DNA from: Immersiella caudata | Taxonomy: Eukaryota; Ascomycota; Sordariomycetes; Sordariales; Lasiosphaeriaceae | Assembly (NCBI GenBank): GCA_030512335.1 | Contig: JAULSU010000005.1 | Coordinates: 2,852,001-2,916,000 of the forward strand | Reading direction: 5' to 3' | Length of the DNA: 64,000 bases | In this document: positions 53,996 to 64,000 of the stretch, piece by piece | Numbering within the stretch: position 1 is the first letter of the stretch | How the letters are laid out: each line of letters begins with the position of its first letter | Translations under genes and position numbers: made by a program | The notes under the pieces: model-generated | The model's database searches: none | Seen by the model: the letters and a program-made list of their open reading frames with translations, nothing else | Told to the model about the DNA's origin: nothing

Positions 53996-54786
53996 TTGAT
54001 AGCCTCGGTGAATCACGGCGTACTTCCACGTGGGCTTAGGCCTCTTCTCGGGGGGATCCCATACATACTTCCAGGTTGAGCGTCGTATCATTGGACCCCA
54101 TGGGAGTTTAGAAATTCTGTGTAGCCGCAATCGGATTTATGAGGTTATGACGAAGCTCTTTGCTGGATATGGGGTATGTGGTGAGTAACTGGGCCTGGAT
54201 AGGGTGGTTGAGGGTGCTCATAGCATGCGCTGATGCGAACATTCCAATGTTGTCGGCCATGGTTATCAGAAGCAGCTACAACGATGCGGATCGGCCTCAG
54301 TTTCCTGAACTGACTTTGTTGCATGAGTGAGGCGGCCGTGGATTGGGCCTTGCAGAGCTGCGGCCTCGTCAAGACTGGAGGCGCCCTGATGTAGCTGTGC
54401 CGTCCCAGCCTGGCCTCAACGGCGCCCCAAAAAGGGCCCTACGGGCCTCAAAAGGCCTCACCGAGCGAGAGCCTCGAGACCGCTGCCCGGTTGCATCCAG
54501 CTATATATTACAGCCTCCCCCTTCTTGGAGAGGAGAACAAATCGTGTCCTTGAATATTTCCTTCTTCTGCTACCCCATGGACAATCCCCCATTTCCACCA
54601 TCTCTGGCCACACTATCATCAGATCAACCCTCCATCTCGGGCACGTTCGTAGTCCGCGGTGGAGGCAGCATCAGATTCCTCAACTCTATAAGCACTCGAC
54701 ACCATTCATAGTCTTCAGGGAGGCAGCCCGCGCCACGCCAGGCACTGCCATTTATTTGAACGAACTCGCCTTTTTTTTTTTTTTGC
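53996..54786. other. Intergenic, upstream of the zinc-finger gene
   Basis: About 790 bp. An ATG at 54576 opens a 44-codon frame (MDNPPFPPSLATLSS) ending at 54711, which could be an upstream ORF or an unrecognised first exon. The stretch ends in a T14 run at 54771-54784, two bases before the assigned start codon. Confidence 0.45.
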
Positions 54787-55590
54787 ATGACACACGACTT
54801 TACCACCACGTATAACATAGAAAGAGACTCAAATTTGTTTGCGTCGGATATCAACGACATTCCTGATTTCTCTTTTGACTTTACAGACCTTGCTGAAGGG
54901 CACTCAATAACCCCGCTGGAGAATATCCCATCGATGCTTGCTGAAGTGCAAGTCTACACGCAAAAACACCAAAACCAAATATCCGACGAACCGCAATGGA
55001 CGACCGATCTGAACGCTGCAGACGTTCCCGGGGTGGATCATCCCGTCCATCATAGAGGGGACGCCACAAGCCAAACAGACAACATCAATCCAGCCTCGAC
55101 TAGCGCGCTCCCGCACGCTTGCCAAGAATGTGGAAGGGCTTTCAAGCAACCCAAGGATCTCAAGCGTCACCAAGATACTGTCCACCGCAAGGAGGCACCC
55201 AACGGTGAAATCTGGGTTTGCGATGAGGCGGGCTGTGCCCGACGGGGAAAGCCCTTCTCGCGCAAGGACAACTACTTGAAGCATATCAGGGCGCATAAAA
55301 AGATGAAAGACAAGAGGGAGAGAAGCAGTTCTTCTACCGCTGTGGATGGTTTGGGGAAGTCTGCGGGAAGGAGGGGGGTGACGCCGGAGGAGGGGAGGAT
55401 GACACCAGAGGGGGGAAGGAAGAGGAAACGGGAGGGGGAGGAATTGGAGGAGCTTTCGAGGGAGGAGCTGGTTGAACTTTTGATCCAGGAGAGGCAGAAG
55501 TATCGCAGGCTGGAGGAGGATGTGCGAGCGGAGAGGAACCGGCAGGATATGTGGCTAAAGGTGACATTGGGGAGGACGGGTGGGAAATAA
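54787..55590 (+). CDS. C2H2 zinc-finger protein, putative transcription factor
   Basis: 267 residues, single exon. Two adjacent C2H2 fingers lie at about 114-165: CQECGRAFKQPKDLKRHQDTVH, and CDEAGCARRGKPFSRKDNYL with KHIRAH (an extended Cys-Cys spacing). Tandem fingers of this type bind DNA in many fungal regulators; the target is unknown. The N terminus is acidic (DINDIPDFSFDFTDL), resembling an activation region. After the fingers come a basic stretch (HKKMKDKRERSSSS) and a C-terminal charged coiled coil (ELEELSREELVELLIQERQK) that could dimerise. The start at 54787 is the first ATG of the frame but sits directly after a T14 run, so a 5' exon upstream cannot be excluded. A 5S rRNA gene lies 250 bp downstream. 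Confidence 0.83.
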   Translation: MTHDFTTTYNIERDSNLFASDINDIPDFSFDFTDLAEGHSITPLENIPSMLAEVQVYTQKHQNQISDEPQWTTDLNAADVPGVDHPVHHRGDATSQTDNINPASTSALPHACQECGRAFKQPKDLKRHQDTVHRKEAPNGEIWVCDEAGCARRGKPFSRKDNYLKHIRAHKKMKDKRERSSSSTAVDGLGKSAGRRGVTPEEGRMTPEGGRKRKREGEELEELSREELVELLIQERQKYRRLEEDVRAERNRQDMWLKVTLGRTGGK

Positions 55591-56967
55591 CTTGAAATGC
55601 CATTCATTTTTGCTCTTGTGGTATTGTTAGACACACTACCTAACTCACCTTGTATGCTTCTTTTTAGGCAGGAAACCCCAGTCTCAATTGGAAATTAGAG
55701 AGAGCGCATCACCTACCAAGTGCTCCGACGTCCACTCTCTCAACCCCTTTTCGCTTCCTCTAACTCACCGTGACAGTCGCCCCTATTCCTCGACACCGCT
55801 ACCCCCAAACTTCAGCAAACGCAGCACCATATTCTATCACATACGACCATCGGCACTGGAAAATTCGGGATCCCGCCCGCTCTCCCATAGACAAGCCAGC
55901 GACCGCCAGACTAGTAGTTGGGTCGGTGACGACCAGCGAATCCCTGGTGTTGTATGTAATTTTTATGCTTTTTGCCCCTGTGTCAAGAAGCAAGCGTCAC
56001 TAGACTCGAGTTGTTTGTCACCTTCCTGGGTTTAGGGACACGATATTTCACGTTGACGATTGGAGGTCCGGACTATGGGACATACAAGACAGCACGACAC
56101 CCCCTTCCTTGGTAACCTGAAAACAACATCACATACTCGTGACGAACCAAGAGGGAATCTTGGAACTCTATAGTCCTGTACATGGCCCTCTCCTCAGCTA
56201 CATTGCAACTTCATACCGATAACTGACCGCTGGTTCTAGTAAGACCTGGCTAAAACGAAACAAACCGCACAACATGACGCCACGCAACTTGGAGATCATG
56301 ACAACGATAAAAGATCAATAAAATAAATAGTGATGCTAAGCTTCGTAAATACCTCAATCCCCCCTCCGCACCGCCCCTATGTACTTCTGCCCTCCCCCAC
56401 CCCCCTTCGAAACAGGCCGTCCGAGGACATGGCCAAGCATAACAGTCTCGAGTCCAACAGTTTCAGGCGAAGCACTGCAGCACGACCATTCTGTACCAGT
56501 GACGACTCGCTCGTCCTCAGGTGGACCCTTCATCAATATACGACAGCCGTGCTTCAAACCCCTTCATTGTTATTACAAGTGTTCTGATATCCGCCCAACA
56601 ATATGCTCTGTTCCCACGTTTCTGCAATGCTCACTGCCCATGCCATCATGCCACCAAAAACTCAGCCCGGAATTACCATTCGGGGCCGCTTCGGTGGGTC
56701 TTTCGTGGCGTTTGCTGACCTCCATGCTAGGGTATCGAAAGAGGACCTCAGACCAATCGCCGTATACGTAAGAAAATATGAGATAACCGCCAAGCCCTCA
56801 AGCCCGCGGAGCGAGAACCAGGGCAATAGTCGAATCGACTCGGCCCGCGGCCGTCTATCCTCCCGAGTGGCTCGTGCAAACGGCGATCATGCTCGGTAAT
56901 GGAGGGACCCACGTCTGCCCATGACAGGTCCGAACGATGATAGCTTATCTCCATATTCAGCTTCTCA
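55591..56967. other. Intergenic around the 5S rRNA gene
   Basis: Contains the 5S rRNA gene at 55839-55957. The remaining roughly 1 kb up to the kinase stop holds no recognisable gene. Confidence 0.5.
55839..55957 (+). rRNA. 5S ribosomal RNA gene (dispersed copy)
   Basis: 119 bases with terminal helix ACATACGAC pairing with GTTGTATGT. The highly conserved 3' half, TAGTAGTTGGGTCGGTGACG then ACCAGCGAATCCCT, matches Neurospora-type 5S RNA. Helix II also forms (GGCACTGG with CCAGCGACC, bulged A, one A-C mismatch). The 3' end runs into AATTTTTA, a Pol III terminator, and an AT element (ATATT) lies about 10-15 bases upstream. Single scattered 5S genes are usual in Sordariomycetes. The middle part (GGGATCCCGCCCGCTCTCCC) differs from the most familiar Neurospora type, so this may be a variant class or a slightly decayed copy. 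Confidence 0.92.
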
Positions 56968-59064
56968 TCAGCCAATGACGACTCTGGCACCCTCCTTTCC
57001 GAGCACTCCCCGCTCCTTGGGCTTTGGGCTGTGGCCGCGTCCTTTCTTGCGGTTCAGGAAACCAAACACACCGCCAGAAGCTTCAGGTTTGCCGTTGGGG
57101 TCGTTATTAGCGCCACTCGCATCGGCGGGAAGGGTTGCGTCCTGACGAGCGAGGTCGCTCCAACTGCTGGCCCCATCCAGTGTCACCTGCACACCGCCAG
57201 TTGGACTGCCGACCATCATGCCGGGTGCACCGCTGCGGCCCGATCGAGGAGAGTTGCTGTTGGTATAGCTCTGGGGGTATGGTGGGAGTGGTGGTGGCCG
57301 GCCAGGAGGACCACGCCGCTGATGTCCGCTTGATGGCCGTTGCACTTTGTGCGCGCTTGAAGGGCTTGTTCCCATCTCGCTTGTGGATGCATTGTCAGCG
57401 GTGGCCTGGTAGTGAGATTGGGTCGCGCCGTTGGTGCTTGAGCTTGAAGGCGCGGCCACCGCTCCTTCAGTCGTCAAAGCCTGGGGTTGAGCGTTCTCGT
57501 CACCATTCGTCGTCACCGGCTTTCCACCTTGAACAACGATCCTGGCATACAGTCAGCAAGGGTAGAGAAGGGCAGAGGTCAGAATTCCGACTTACTTCTT
57601 GTATGCGGCTACAGTGTAGTCAAAGGGCCGGAAGTCTGTCTCAATCATCCGATAGAGCTCGTCCTCTCGGATCTCCTTGTCTGTGGCATCATCCTTCAAC
57701 CTTTCTCGCGGCTTCTGCCTCCGAGCGCGAGCCTCGAGGGGAGCCTCTTCGAGGAGCAACTCCTCCAAATCGTAAGTTGCATCGAAGTTTGTTTTCTCCG
57801 AGGAGGGGATGAACACGGGCTCGATCTCCTTCCTCTCCAGCGCCTCAAAGTCGATAACAGCAAAGAACTCGTGCTTGGTGAAGCTCTCCCATGTTGAGCC
57901 TAGTCGCTTGTTGGGATCGAGTTCAAGGGCGTCCTTGATGGCATAAAGACAGAGATACGAAACTGGGGGATTTGTGACGGGGAACTTCGGCTTGGCGGCT
58001 TGAATCACGGTGCTCAGCGATGATTCTGAGTTACCCTCAAATGGCCTCTGTCAGGGTGTCAGCTTTGAGCCGTATGGTTGGTTCGTCATACGTAGAAGCC
58101 ACGCGGAACAAGCCGCTGCGGCTTGTGGTTCGCGCACGTGTGACAGGCGGGAGCGCCACGTACCTTGTTGTAGATGCACTCATAGAAGAGGACGCCCAGA
58201 GACCACCAATCGGCACGAACGTCGTAACCGTTTCCCGCGTAGACCTCTGGTGCAAGGTAGGCAAGCGTGCCAGACTTGCTTGTTAGAACCTTGCCTGGTA
58301 TGATATCGGATGCAACATTCTGGTGGCAGTGTTAGTGATTTGAACCCTGGATTTCGTTGGAGGCGGTGAAGCTTACAAAATCCGTTAGATGCACATGCCC
58401 GTCCGCATCGAGAAGAACGTTGTCCGGCTTCACATCGCGATGAATGATGCCTTGCCTGTGGACATATCTCAGAGCGCAACCCAACTCGGCAATCCAAAAC
58501 CTAACAGCCTCTTCTGTGAAGGTTTTCCTTGAAATGTGAAATCGAAGATCGCCTCCGCTCATGAGATCGACGACTAGGTACCTGTTGTGCGATGTTAGAC
58601 CTGCTCTTAGCGCATCTGTGTGGTTGTCTCTCATACATGTACTCTATATCCTGGAAGCTATATCGCAAGTTACAGATGAATGGGTGGTTGACATGCTCAA
58701 GCATGCGTCGTTCGCGAATGATGTTGCGGACGCTCTCGGAGCGTACGACTGTAGTGAACAAAGGGATCAGTCACAGTCTCTGCGAAATCGTCGGTGTAGC
58801 TGTCTTGGGAACATACCTTCATCTTTGCGAATGTACTTCAGGGCGAATGACAGCCCGGTGTCTTTCCTCTCGACAATTCGAACCTTTCCAAAGGCGCCTC
58901 GTCCGACAACCCGTAAGAGGCGGAAATGATTTAAATTTACTGCATTTAAACCATGTTAGTAGCTGAGTTGCGGCCCCATCCAGAGTGAAGAATGCAAATC
59001 TAGGGAGCAAGGGCGCTTTACCTTCGCCGTCGAATTCGACGGGCTTTCCTTGGCTGTTTCCCAT
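56968..59064 (-). CDS. AGC-type serine/threonine kinase, STK32/YANK-like
   Basis: Seven exons on the minus strand: 59022-59064, 58817-58939, 58637-58748, 58377-58581, 58164-58319, 57596-58047 and 56968-57541; 554 residues. MGNSQGK at the N terminus is a good N-myristoylation signal, so membrane attachment is likely. The kinase domain has the glycine loop VVGRGAFGKVR, the ATP lysine in FALKYIRK, HRDVKPDNVLLD, and DFNVASD in place of DFG (typical of STK32/YANK kinases). It also has TLAYLAPEVY and DWWSLGVLFYE. The conserved downstream block FDATYDLEELLLEEAPLEAR and DELYRMIETDF follows. The last 190 residues are low complexity. S. pombe Ppk33 is a probable relative. All six introns have GT donors and YAG acceptors and keep the frame. 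Substrate and pathway are unknown. Confidence 0.92.
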
Positions 59065-62000
59065 CGCCGCAGCTTGCTATTCTCTCTCTCTCTCCAGCAC
59101 AGGCGAATGTAGATCAGGCTTCCGAGTGACGAGCCAACATTATATTCTCCGAGGAGCTCGGGGGTGGCTCAAATCGATCGCGGGATTGAGGTTGGGAGGC
59201 GAGGATTCGAGCTGATCGGCATCCGGGTCCGCTATCGAGAAAAGGCGGGAGACGGTACGGCAGAGACCCGCAATCCAACACTTTTGGGCTAGAGCCGTCT
59301 CAATAGATAGATCGTGCGAGGAGCGCGCCGAGCACAGGTTTCACCACATCGGTCGTGTGCGCAAACTTGCAGCGCCGGGTCGCGGTAGGTCTGGGTTTCT
59401 CTCCTTTCGTTGTGCGGTTGTGCAGGGCGGCGTCCGGAGGCGTAAGCGACGGTGGACAACGGCTCCGCTTGGTCGGCTACGGATGATGGAATTGAGGGGT
59501 ACCAGAGGAACCGGGAGTGAAGGACGGGATAGCGACTCTGGACGAGCAAAGAACACAACGACGGCTCTCGGCGGCAGCTGAAAAAAAAAGGGGGGGGTGT
59601 CGGCGGCCGATATACAACCTAGGGGGTCGCAGTTGTTTTGGGACTGCAGCTACGGGTCATTTGCGAGGCTGTTGAAATAAGGGGACAGACCCCAAGAGTC
59701 GACGAGATGGAGGTGGTCCGTGGTGTGTAGAGGGTGGAGCTAGACGCTCAAGAGGTGGTGCCCAGCGCTCAGGTTGGCAGCGCCAAGCCTTCTCAGGTGG
59801 ATCACAGGGGTACCACCTCAGCCATCGACAAATCCATCTCACAAAGAATGAATTGAAACAACACAAAAGAGACTCGTCAGTTCGCGCCATTAGCGACCGG
59901 CGGAGGGCTAGATCTTCTCCATTGCCCACTTCTCGGCACGAGGTGGCTTGATGTTTCAAAACCGTCAATCAGGTCAATCGACGAGCCCCATTGAAGGCAG
60001 GCGCAATGCGATGCCCGGCCTGAGCAACACCGCAACCCATCAGTAGGAGGTGTGAGCGGACAACTCCTCTCAATGCCACATGGCCATGCGCTGGCTGACG
60101 CCCTGCAACTGGACGATTCCGGCGATTGCAGCGGCATTTGGGAACCTGATTGATGGACCGCCGCAGCGCTTTCCTGCCGTCGCCCAATATCGGCAGTGGG
60201 CCTGCAGCAGGGAACCTGGGACACCCGTGGACAAAGGCCTCGTGGCAAACACACCCTAGCCAGCCAGCCGCGCAGCACGCCATCATTAAAGGATGCTCTG
60301 GCTGGCGATCCGTTGGTGAGCCTGCCGTATTCAGAGCTTGATCAAGGGGCCGCGGCGCTGCGAATGCCCTCCCTCTTTGTTCTCCAAATTTGCCGGTCGG
60401 CGAAATCCGCCCACGGGCGCTCACCCTGCTGCCAAAAGCTCCCGCAGTGAGACGCCTCTCCAGCGATAAGTTAGCGTAGCGTGTGCGTTCCACGTCGTCA
60501 GGATTATAGAGGGTGGATCCGTGCGGCCAAGGAGACGCTACATAATCTGCTGCAAGGACTAGCCGAGCTGAGATGTGAGTCTTCTCATCTCGGCCTGTCA
60601 TCGCCCGCTGAGAAAGCACAAACCTGCGCGGATTGCATTTTGTGTGCTCAGATCTCACCTTTTGCCTCTAAATTCCAGCAGCGATAATGCGCAGGGAAGT
60701 GGAGGATAGGGCCAGAGACTGGGTGGACGTTGTGAACCGCCGGTTGGAGATACCGTTCATCCCGATACCGAAACCCCTCTTCAAATCAAAACGGCAACCA
60801 ACTGCGGAACCACCCCAGTCGCACGTGTAGACAAACATCCCTGCCATACCACGTGTGCTTTGCGGTGCGCGAGATCTCATGCCGTGAGTCTCCATGCATC
60901 TCGTTGGTTGAGCCCGTCCTACGCTAGGTGCGACGGGCAATGCAACTGTCCACGGACACAGAGAATGATGGGGATTGGAACCCCTATTCGCGTTTGGTGC
61001 GAATACGGACGGCGAGAGTTGAAAGGGAGGATCGTCCGCTCTTGATCGCCCACTACTCCAACAAAATTACCACCGTCTGATAACAGAGGGGTGTGTGTCG
61101 GATTTCCTGCGGCAACTTCTGAAACAAAAACGTGGAGGACTATCTGCACACGACAAATTAGAAGCTGCAGGACACGTTTCTTCTGGAAGACGTCGGCGCG
61201 CGGGGGCCTGCCCAGTCGTTTCCTGGTCCAGGTCCTGCAGTCCAGGTCCTGTAAACTGGCCATCGGTACCGTCCGCCAACAGCCGAACACCGAACGCGGA
61301 GAATTTAAGTGTCCCAAAGGCCGTCTTATCCCCACGCTCTGCATCTGCTGCTCGCCAAATTGCGGGCGTGTTCCAGGGGGTTGGGACGATGCGACGACGC
61401 AACCTGGTGACGCGGAAAGATCGCGAAGGAGAGCAGGCCAGGAGAGTTGCTCGTCACGATTGCTCGACAGGCTTGAACGACTTGGCCAAGTTTCGATGAG
61501 AAGAGAAGCCCGTAACGGGCAGGAATTGCCTACCCGAATTCATGCCCTGACTTCCCCGGTTCCAGGAGCGGCAGATCGACCTCTCAAGAGACTGCAGCAC
61601 GCATTGCGCTAAACAGCGATCCAGGCCGATGAGCCGACAACTATCGCGCGTCTGTTCTCAACGGTAATGGCATCGCAAGTCGACGTCTGGGGCCATGGGT
61701 TGGAAACATGAGATAATATTTGCTGGGTCCGGGAGATGATGCGGTTCGCTGCTAACGCTGGTTCCTTGAACAATAAGCCTGAGTAATAAAGTAAGGGCCC
61801 GGTCCGAATGGCAGGCATAGATCAATCCTCAAATGGTTCCCCGGACGGCAGCTCACGATGGAGCGAAGTTGCCATGCAGTAAAGTCCAAATGTAGTAAGA
61901 TGCTCCAAGAGCTTATCAAGAGCTTTCGGATGGTGGCAACGCTAGTCGCATGGTCAAATTTGTAGGTGCGTCTGGTGACTGAGTCCGTGATTTGTTGTGG

Positions 62001-62383
62001 GGTGAGTGATTGTAAGGGGTTCCGCTGAGCTGAACGCCTGCCGTCGTAACCGGGACGGACCTAGATCCTTAGCTTCTGTGAATTTATCATGGGGCATGAG
62101 GCCGATTTCAATGTCCCTGATCGCTTCTCCCACTCCTGTCTCCGCCGATTGAGTTTAGAGATTGTGACAGTTTTCATTTGTTGGAGTCGAAACTCAACGG
62201 ACTGCGGGGATACGTCCCATGACGTCACCCCACGTCAATCGTCAGGCACAAAGTTCAACCTCATCAGAGTGACGATTCTCCTGAAAACCACATTATGTCT
62301 AAAATCGCCTATTGCCCCTCGTCTTTTGGTAGGTTTTTAAAGATGGTAAGGTCATCAATTCATTCGCATTTAGGGCCACCACG
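59065..62383. other. 3.3 kb gene-poor spacer
   Basis: No supportable gene or RNA. It starts with the kinase promoter, including a (CT)n run at about 59080-59093. An imperfect direct repeat of GTCCAGGTCCTG lies near 61230-61251. A GGGGATTGGAACCCC hairpin at about 60967-60981 resembles a tRNA T arm but lacks the rest. Confidence 0.5.
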
Positions 62384-62866
62384 ATGGCCTCTACACGTCA
62401 ATTGCCCTTGCGATGGCTCCTCAGGGCATCACCCCGCCAGCGCCTTGCAAGTCGGCCGCTCCTCACGCCTGCTCTCCTCGCTCGGTCATTTCACCGAAAC
62501 CTGGAGCTGGCCGAGCCATTCAAGGATGACCAGGAGCGGACGGACCTCAAGCCTAGATCCTACGACTACACTATGAGCGGATCGGACTATGATGCTTCAG
62601 ACCATCACCCCGACGTCTCGTATAACCCGAGTATCACCACTCCCGAGGAGGCGAAAGAGAATTGCGAGAGGGAGCGGACTGAAATGAACTATGAATCAAG
62701 CCCACTCGAGTTCAGCCCAGCAAACAAGTCCCTCTCGGATGCGCCCAAGGAGATATACGACAGCAGCGTCCACAAACCGAGGATCAAGAGCGGCGAGAGA
62801 TCATCCAAAAAGTCCGGAACAGCGCTGCCTCGGAAACTGGAGCCCATCAAGTATCGGATCGGCTGA
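62384..62866 (+). CDS. Small hypothetical protein with predicted mitochondrial presequence
   Basis: 160 residues, single exon, starting at ATG 62384. The first 40 residues (MASTRQLPLRWLLRASPRQR, then PLLTPALLARSFHRN) are rich in Arg, Leu and Ala without acids, a convincing mitochondrial targeting sequence ending near RSFHRN. The remainder is hydrophilic and acidic, with no membrane helix or known domain: YDYTMSGSDYDASDHH, NPSITTPEEAKENCERER and a basic end. The composition shift and the clean presequence suggest a real gene of a fungus-specific family, but I cannot name it. Its 3' end lies 227 bp from the RING gene's stop on the other strand. Confidence 0.65.
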   Translation: MASTRQLPLRWLLRASPRQRLASRPLLTPALLARSFHRNLELAEPFKDDQERTDLKPRSYDYTMSGSDYDASDHHPDVSYNPSITTPEEAKENCERERTEMNYESSPLEFSPANKSLSDAPKEIYDSSVHKPRIKSGERSSKKSGTALPRKLEPIKYRIG

Positions 62867-63093
62867 GCGGGAAGGGAATGCTGGTTGCTGAAGCCAGTAA
62901 TGGCTCTGCATTTGTGTCTTTTGCATTCATCGTGGCAGCATGGGGGAATCATGTGCATAGCTAAAAGCACTCCCTCCCAGGAGAAAATCTCAGGAAAATC
63001 TATAGACAATCCAGATCTTCATAAGCCCAACAACATTGCCTCCCCCTCCTGACGCCGAAACTCCCTGTGGGTATCATCCACATCATCCACCCG

Positions 63094-63781
63094 TCAAGCA
63101 TACAACCCCATCATATCCTCACCTTCCTCTTCACTATCATCCTTCACAACCTCCTTCTTCTTCTCCAACTCCTTCCTACACAACGGGCAAGTCCCCTTAC
63201 TTCTTAACCAAGGCCCCACACACTCCAAGTCAAACCTGTGACTGTGATGACAAGGCAACTCCACCACCAGACAATATTTATCATCTAGATACGCCTCGGC
63301 GCAAATTGGGCACGTATCGTCCTTCTTCAGTGTCTTCCTATTTACCCGCTCCAGCGAATCCACGAACTCCTGTGATACCCCTGGAATGGACGTGGGCGGG
63401 TTGGATACGTCGATTTCGAGCACGGAGACGAGCTCTTCGAGGAAGTGTCTGTTTTCGGGGTTGGGTGCGGTTGTAGCGAGGGTGCCCATTTGGTCTTGGA
63501 GGAGGCGGAAGAGGGCCGAGAGGTCGGCAGGGTTGGGGACGGCGTGGGGATTGTTATGGGCTTCGAGCGGGGTGGTTGAGGAGGTATTGGAGGGGGCGAT
63601 GGTTGAGAGGTGAGCGGTGAAGGATGCCATGTCTACTTGGCGGCGGCGGTGAGGCGTAGAGGAGGATTTGATGTTGTGTTCGACTGGGAGGGGGGTTTAG
63701 TGGGTTGCTGGTGAAGGGTGTGCGCGGGGCTGAGGAGACCCCGCGGTGGGGGAGGAGCTTACTTTCGTATTGCGTAGCCAT
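63094..63781 (-). CDS. RING-finger protein, putative E3 ubiquitin ligase
   Basis: 202 residues from minus-strand exons 63763-63781 and 63094-63683. The 19-base first exon (MATQYE) joins through a 79-bp intron (GTAAGC donor, CCCAG acceptor) to IEHNIKSSSTPHRRRQVDMA. The RING lies at about 132-175: CPICAEAY, CHHSHRFDLECVGPWL and CPLCRK, with the Cys/His spacing of the RING-H2 group; such domains recruit E2 enzymes. The N-terminal part is helical without a recognised domain (LSALFRLLQDQMGTLA); the C terminus is acidic (DDSEEEGEDMMG). An alternative start at Met 63630 would give a 178-residue protein without the spliced N terminus. No membrane segment is seen. Substrate unknown. Confidence 0.85.
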
Positions 63782-64000
63782 GGCGATGCTATTTTGGGTT
63801 GTTCACTGGGAAAATATGGTATCAGGAAAATTTAGAGAACTAGCGGGAATCTTTCGTCGAGTTGTGAGGTGGTTTGTATTTGGAACTGGTTTGTTGAGGG
63901 TTGAGTTAGGCACTGAGGTGACGCGGAGCTTGCATCGTGGCTTCAGGTGGTCAGTGCGCGCCGCGTTGCATTTGGGGGCCTGTTGGAGTTACCCCAGATT

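Noticed and set aside
60960..61035. GGGGATTGGAACCCC hairpin resembling a tRNA T arm on the minus strand
   Set aside because: The T-loop has C in place of the required purine, and no matching acceptor strand, D arm or box A was found.
1..64000. Transposons, CRISPR arrays, phage-like islands or secondary-metabolite clusters
   Set aside because: No transposase, reverse transcriptase, terminal repeats, regular spacer arrays, or polyketide/peptide synthase sequences were seen; intron-containing nuclear genes cover the coding regions.

Overview
The window is nuclear DNA of a filamentous ascomycete, most likely a Sordariomycete (Sordariales-like). The evidence is short introns of about 50-110 bp with GTANGT-type donors and CTAAC branch points, a dispersed single 5S rRNA gene, fungal-specific families (DASH subunit Duo1, a Gds1-type winged helix, a PMC1-type Ca2+-ATPase, a Pby1 SurE-TTL fusion), GC-rich coding sequence and multi-kilobase gene-poor spacers. 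I see no operons, phage, plasmid, CRISPR array or intact transposon. Species placement is inference; no database was searched.

Layout, left to right. 1-5481: 3' part of NOT1, the CCR4-NOT scaffold. After a 4.7 kb spacer with a degenerate tRNA-Thr: a Gds1-like winged-helix protein (10148-11520) and a tRNA-like gene (12838-12950, minus). OMS1-type mitochondrial methyltransferase (minus) is divergent from an Impact-domain protein. Complex I subunit ESSS/NDUFB11 converges on a mitochondrial branched-chain aminotransferase (minus), which is divergent from a SCY1-type pseudokinase gene (20716-23875). A broken BTB gene follows (24507-25667).

26.4-34.1 kb is a compact genome-maintenance and cell-cycle block: MCM10 (minus), RNase H2 subunit B (plus), DASH subunit DUO1 (minus), and an uncharacterised protein rich in CDK-type sites (plus). 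Both divergent promoters in the block carry ACGCGT (MluI cell-cycle box) motifs; the DUO1 one has four MCB-like sites within 56 bp.

35.3-38.2 kb encodes a SurE + tubulin-tyrosine-ligase protein (Pby1 type). The two domains are joined only if a 319-bp intron whose donor overlaps a stop codon is removed. A 5.8 kb spacer leads to a PMC1-type vacuolar Ca2+-ATPase (44055-48400) and a class I sirtuin (50045-51697). Then come a decayed protein kinase (52479-53995), a C2H2 zinc-finger gene (54787-55590), a 5S rRNA gene (55839-55957), a seven-exon STK32/YANK-like AGC kinase (56968-59064, minus), a 3.3 kb spacer, a small predicted mitochondrial protein (62384-62866) and a RING-finger gene (63094-63781, minus).

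Most genes are conserved housekeeping functions: mRNA decay (NOT1, PBY1), mitochondria (OMS1, ESSS, aminotransferase), membrane traffic (SCY1), replication and mitosis, calcium storage and chromatin. I found no clearly new multi-gene system. The leads I rate highest are the stop-overlapping intron in PBY1, the MCB-flanked cell-cycle block with its uncharacterised member, and the aberrant class II tRNA-like gene. Splice junctions were placed by eye from consensus sites and reading-frame continuity; every joined gene quoted keeps an open frame.
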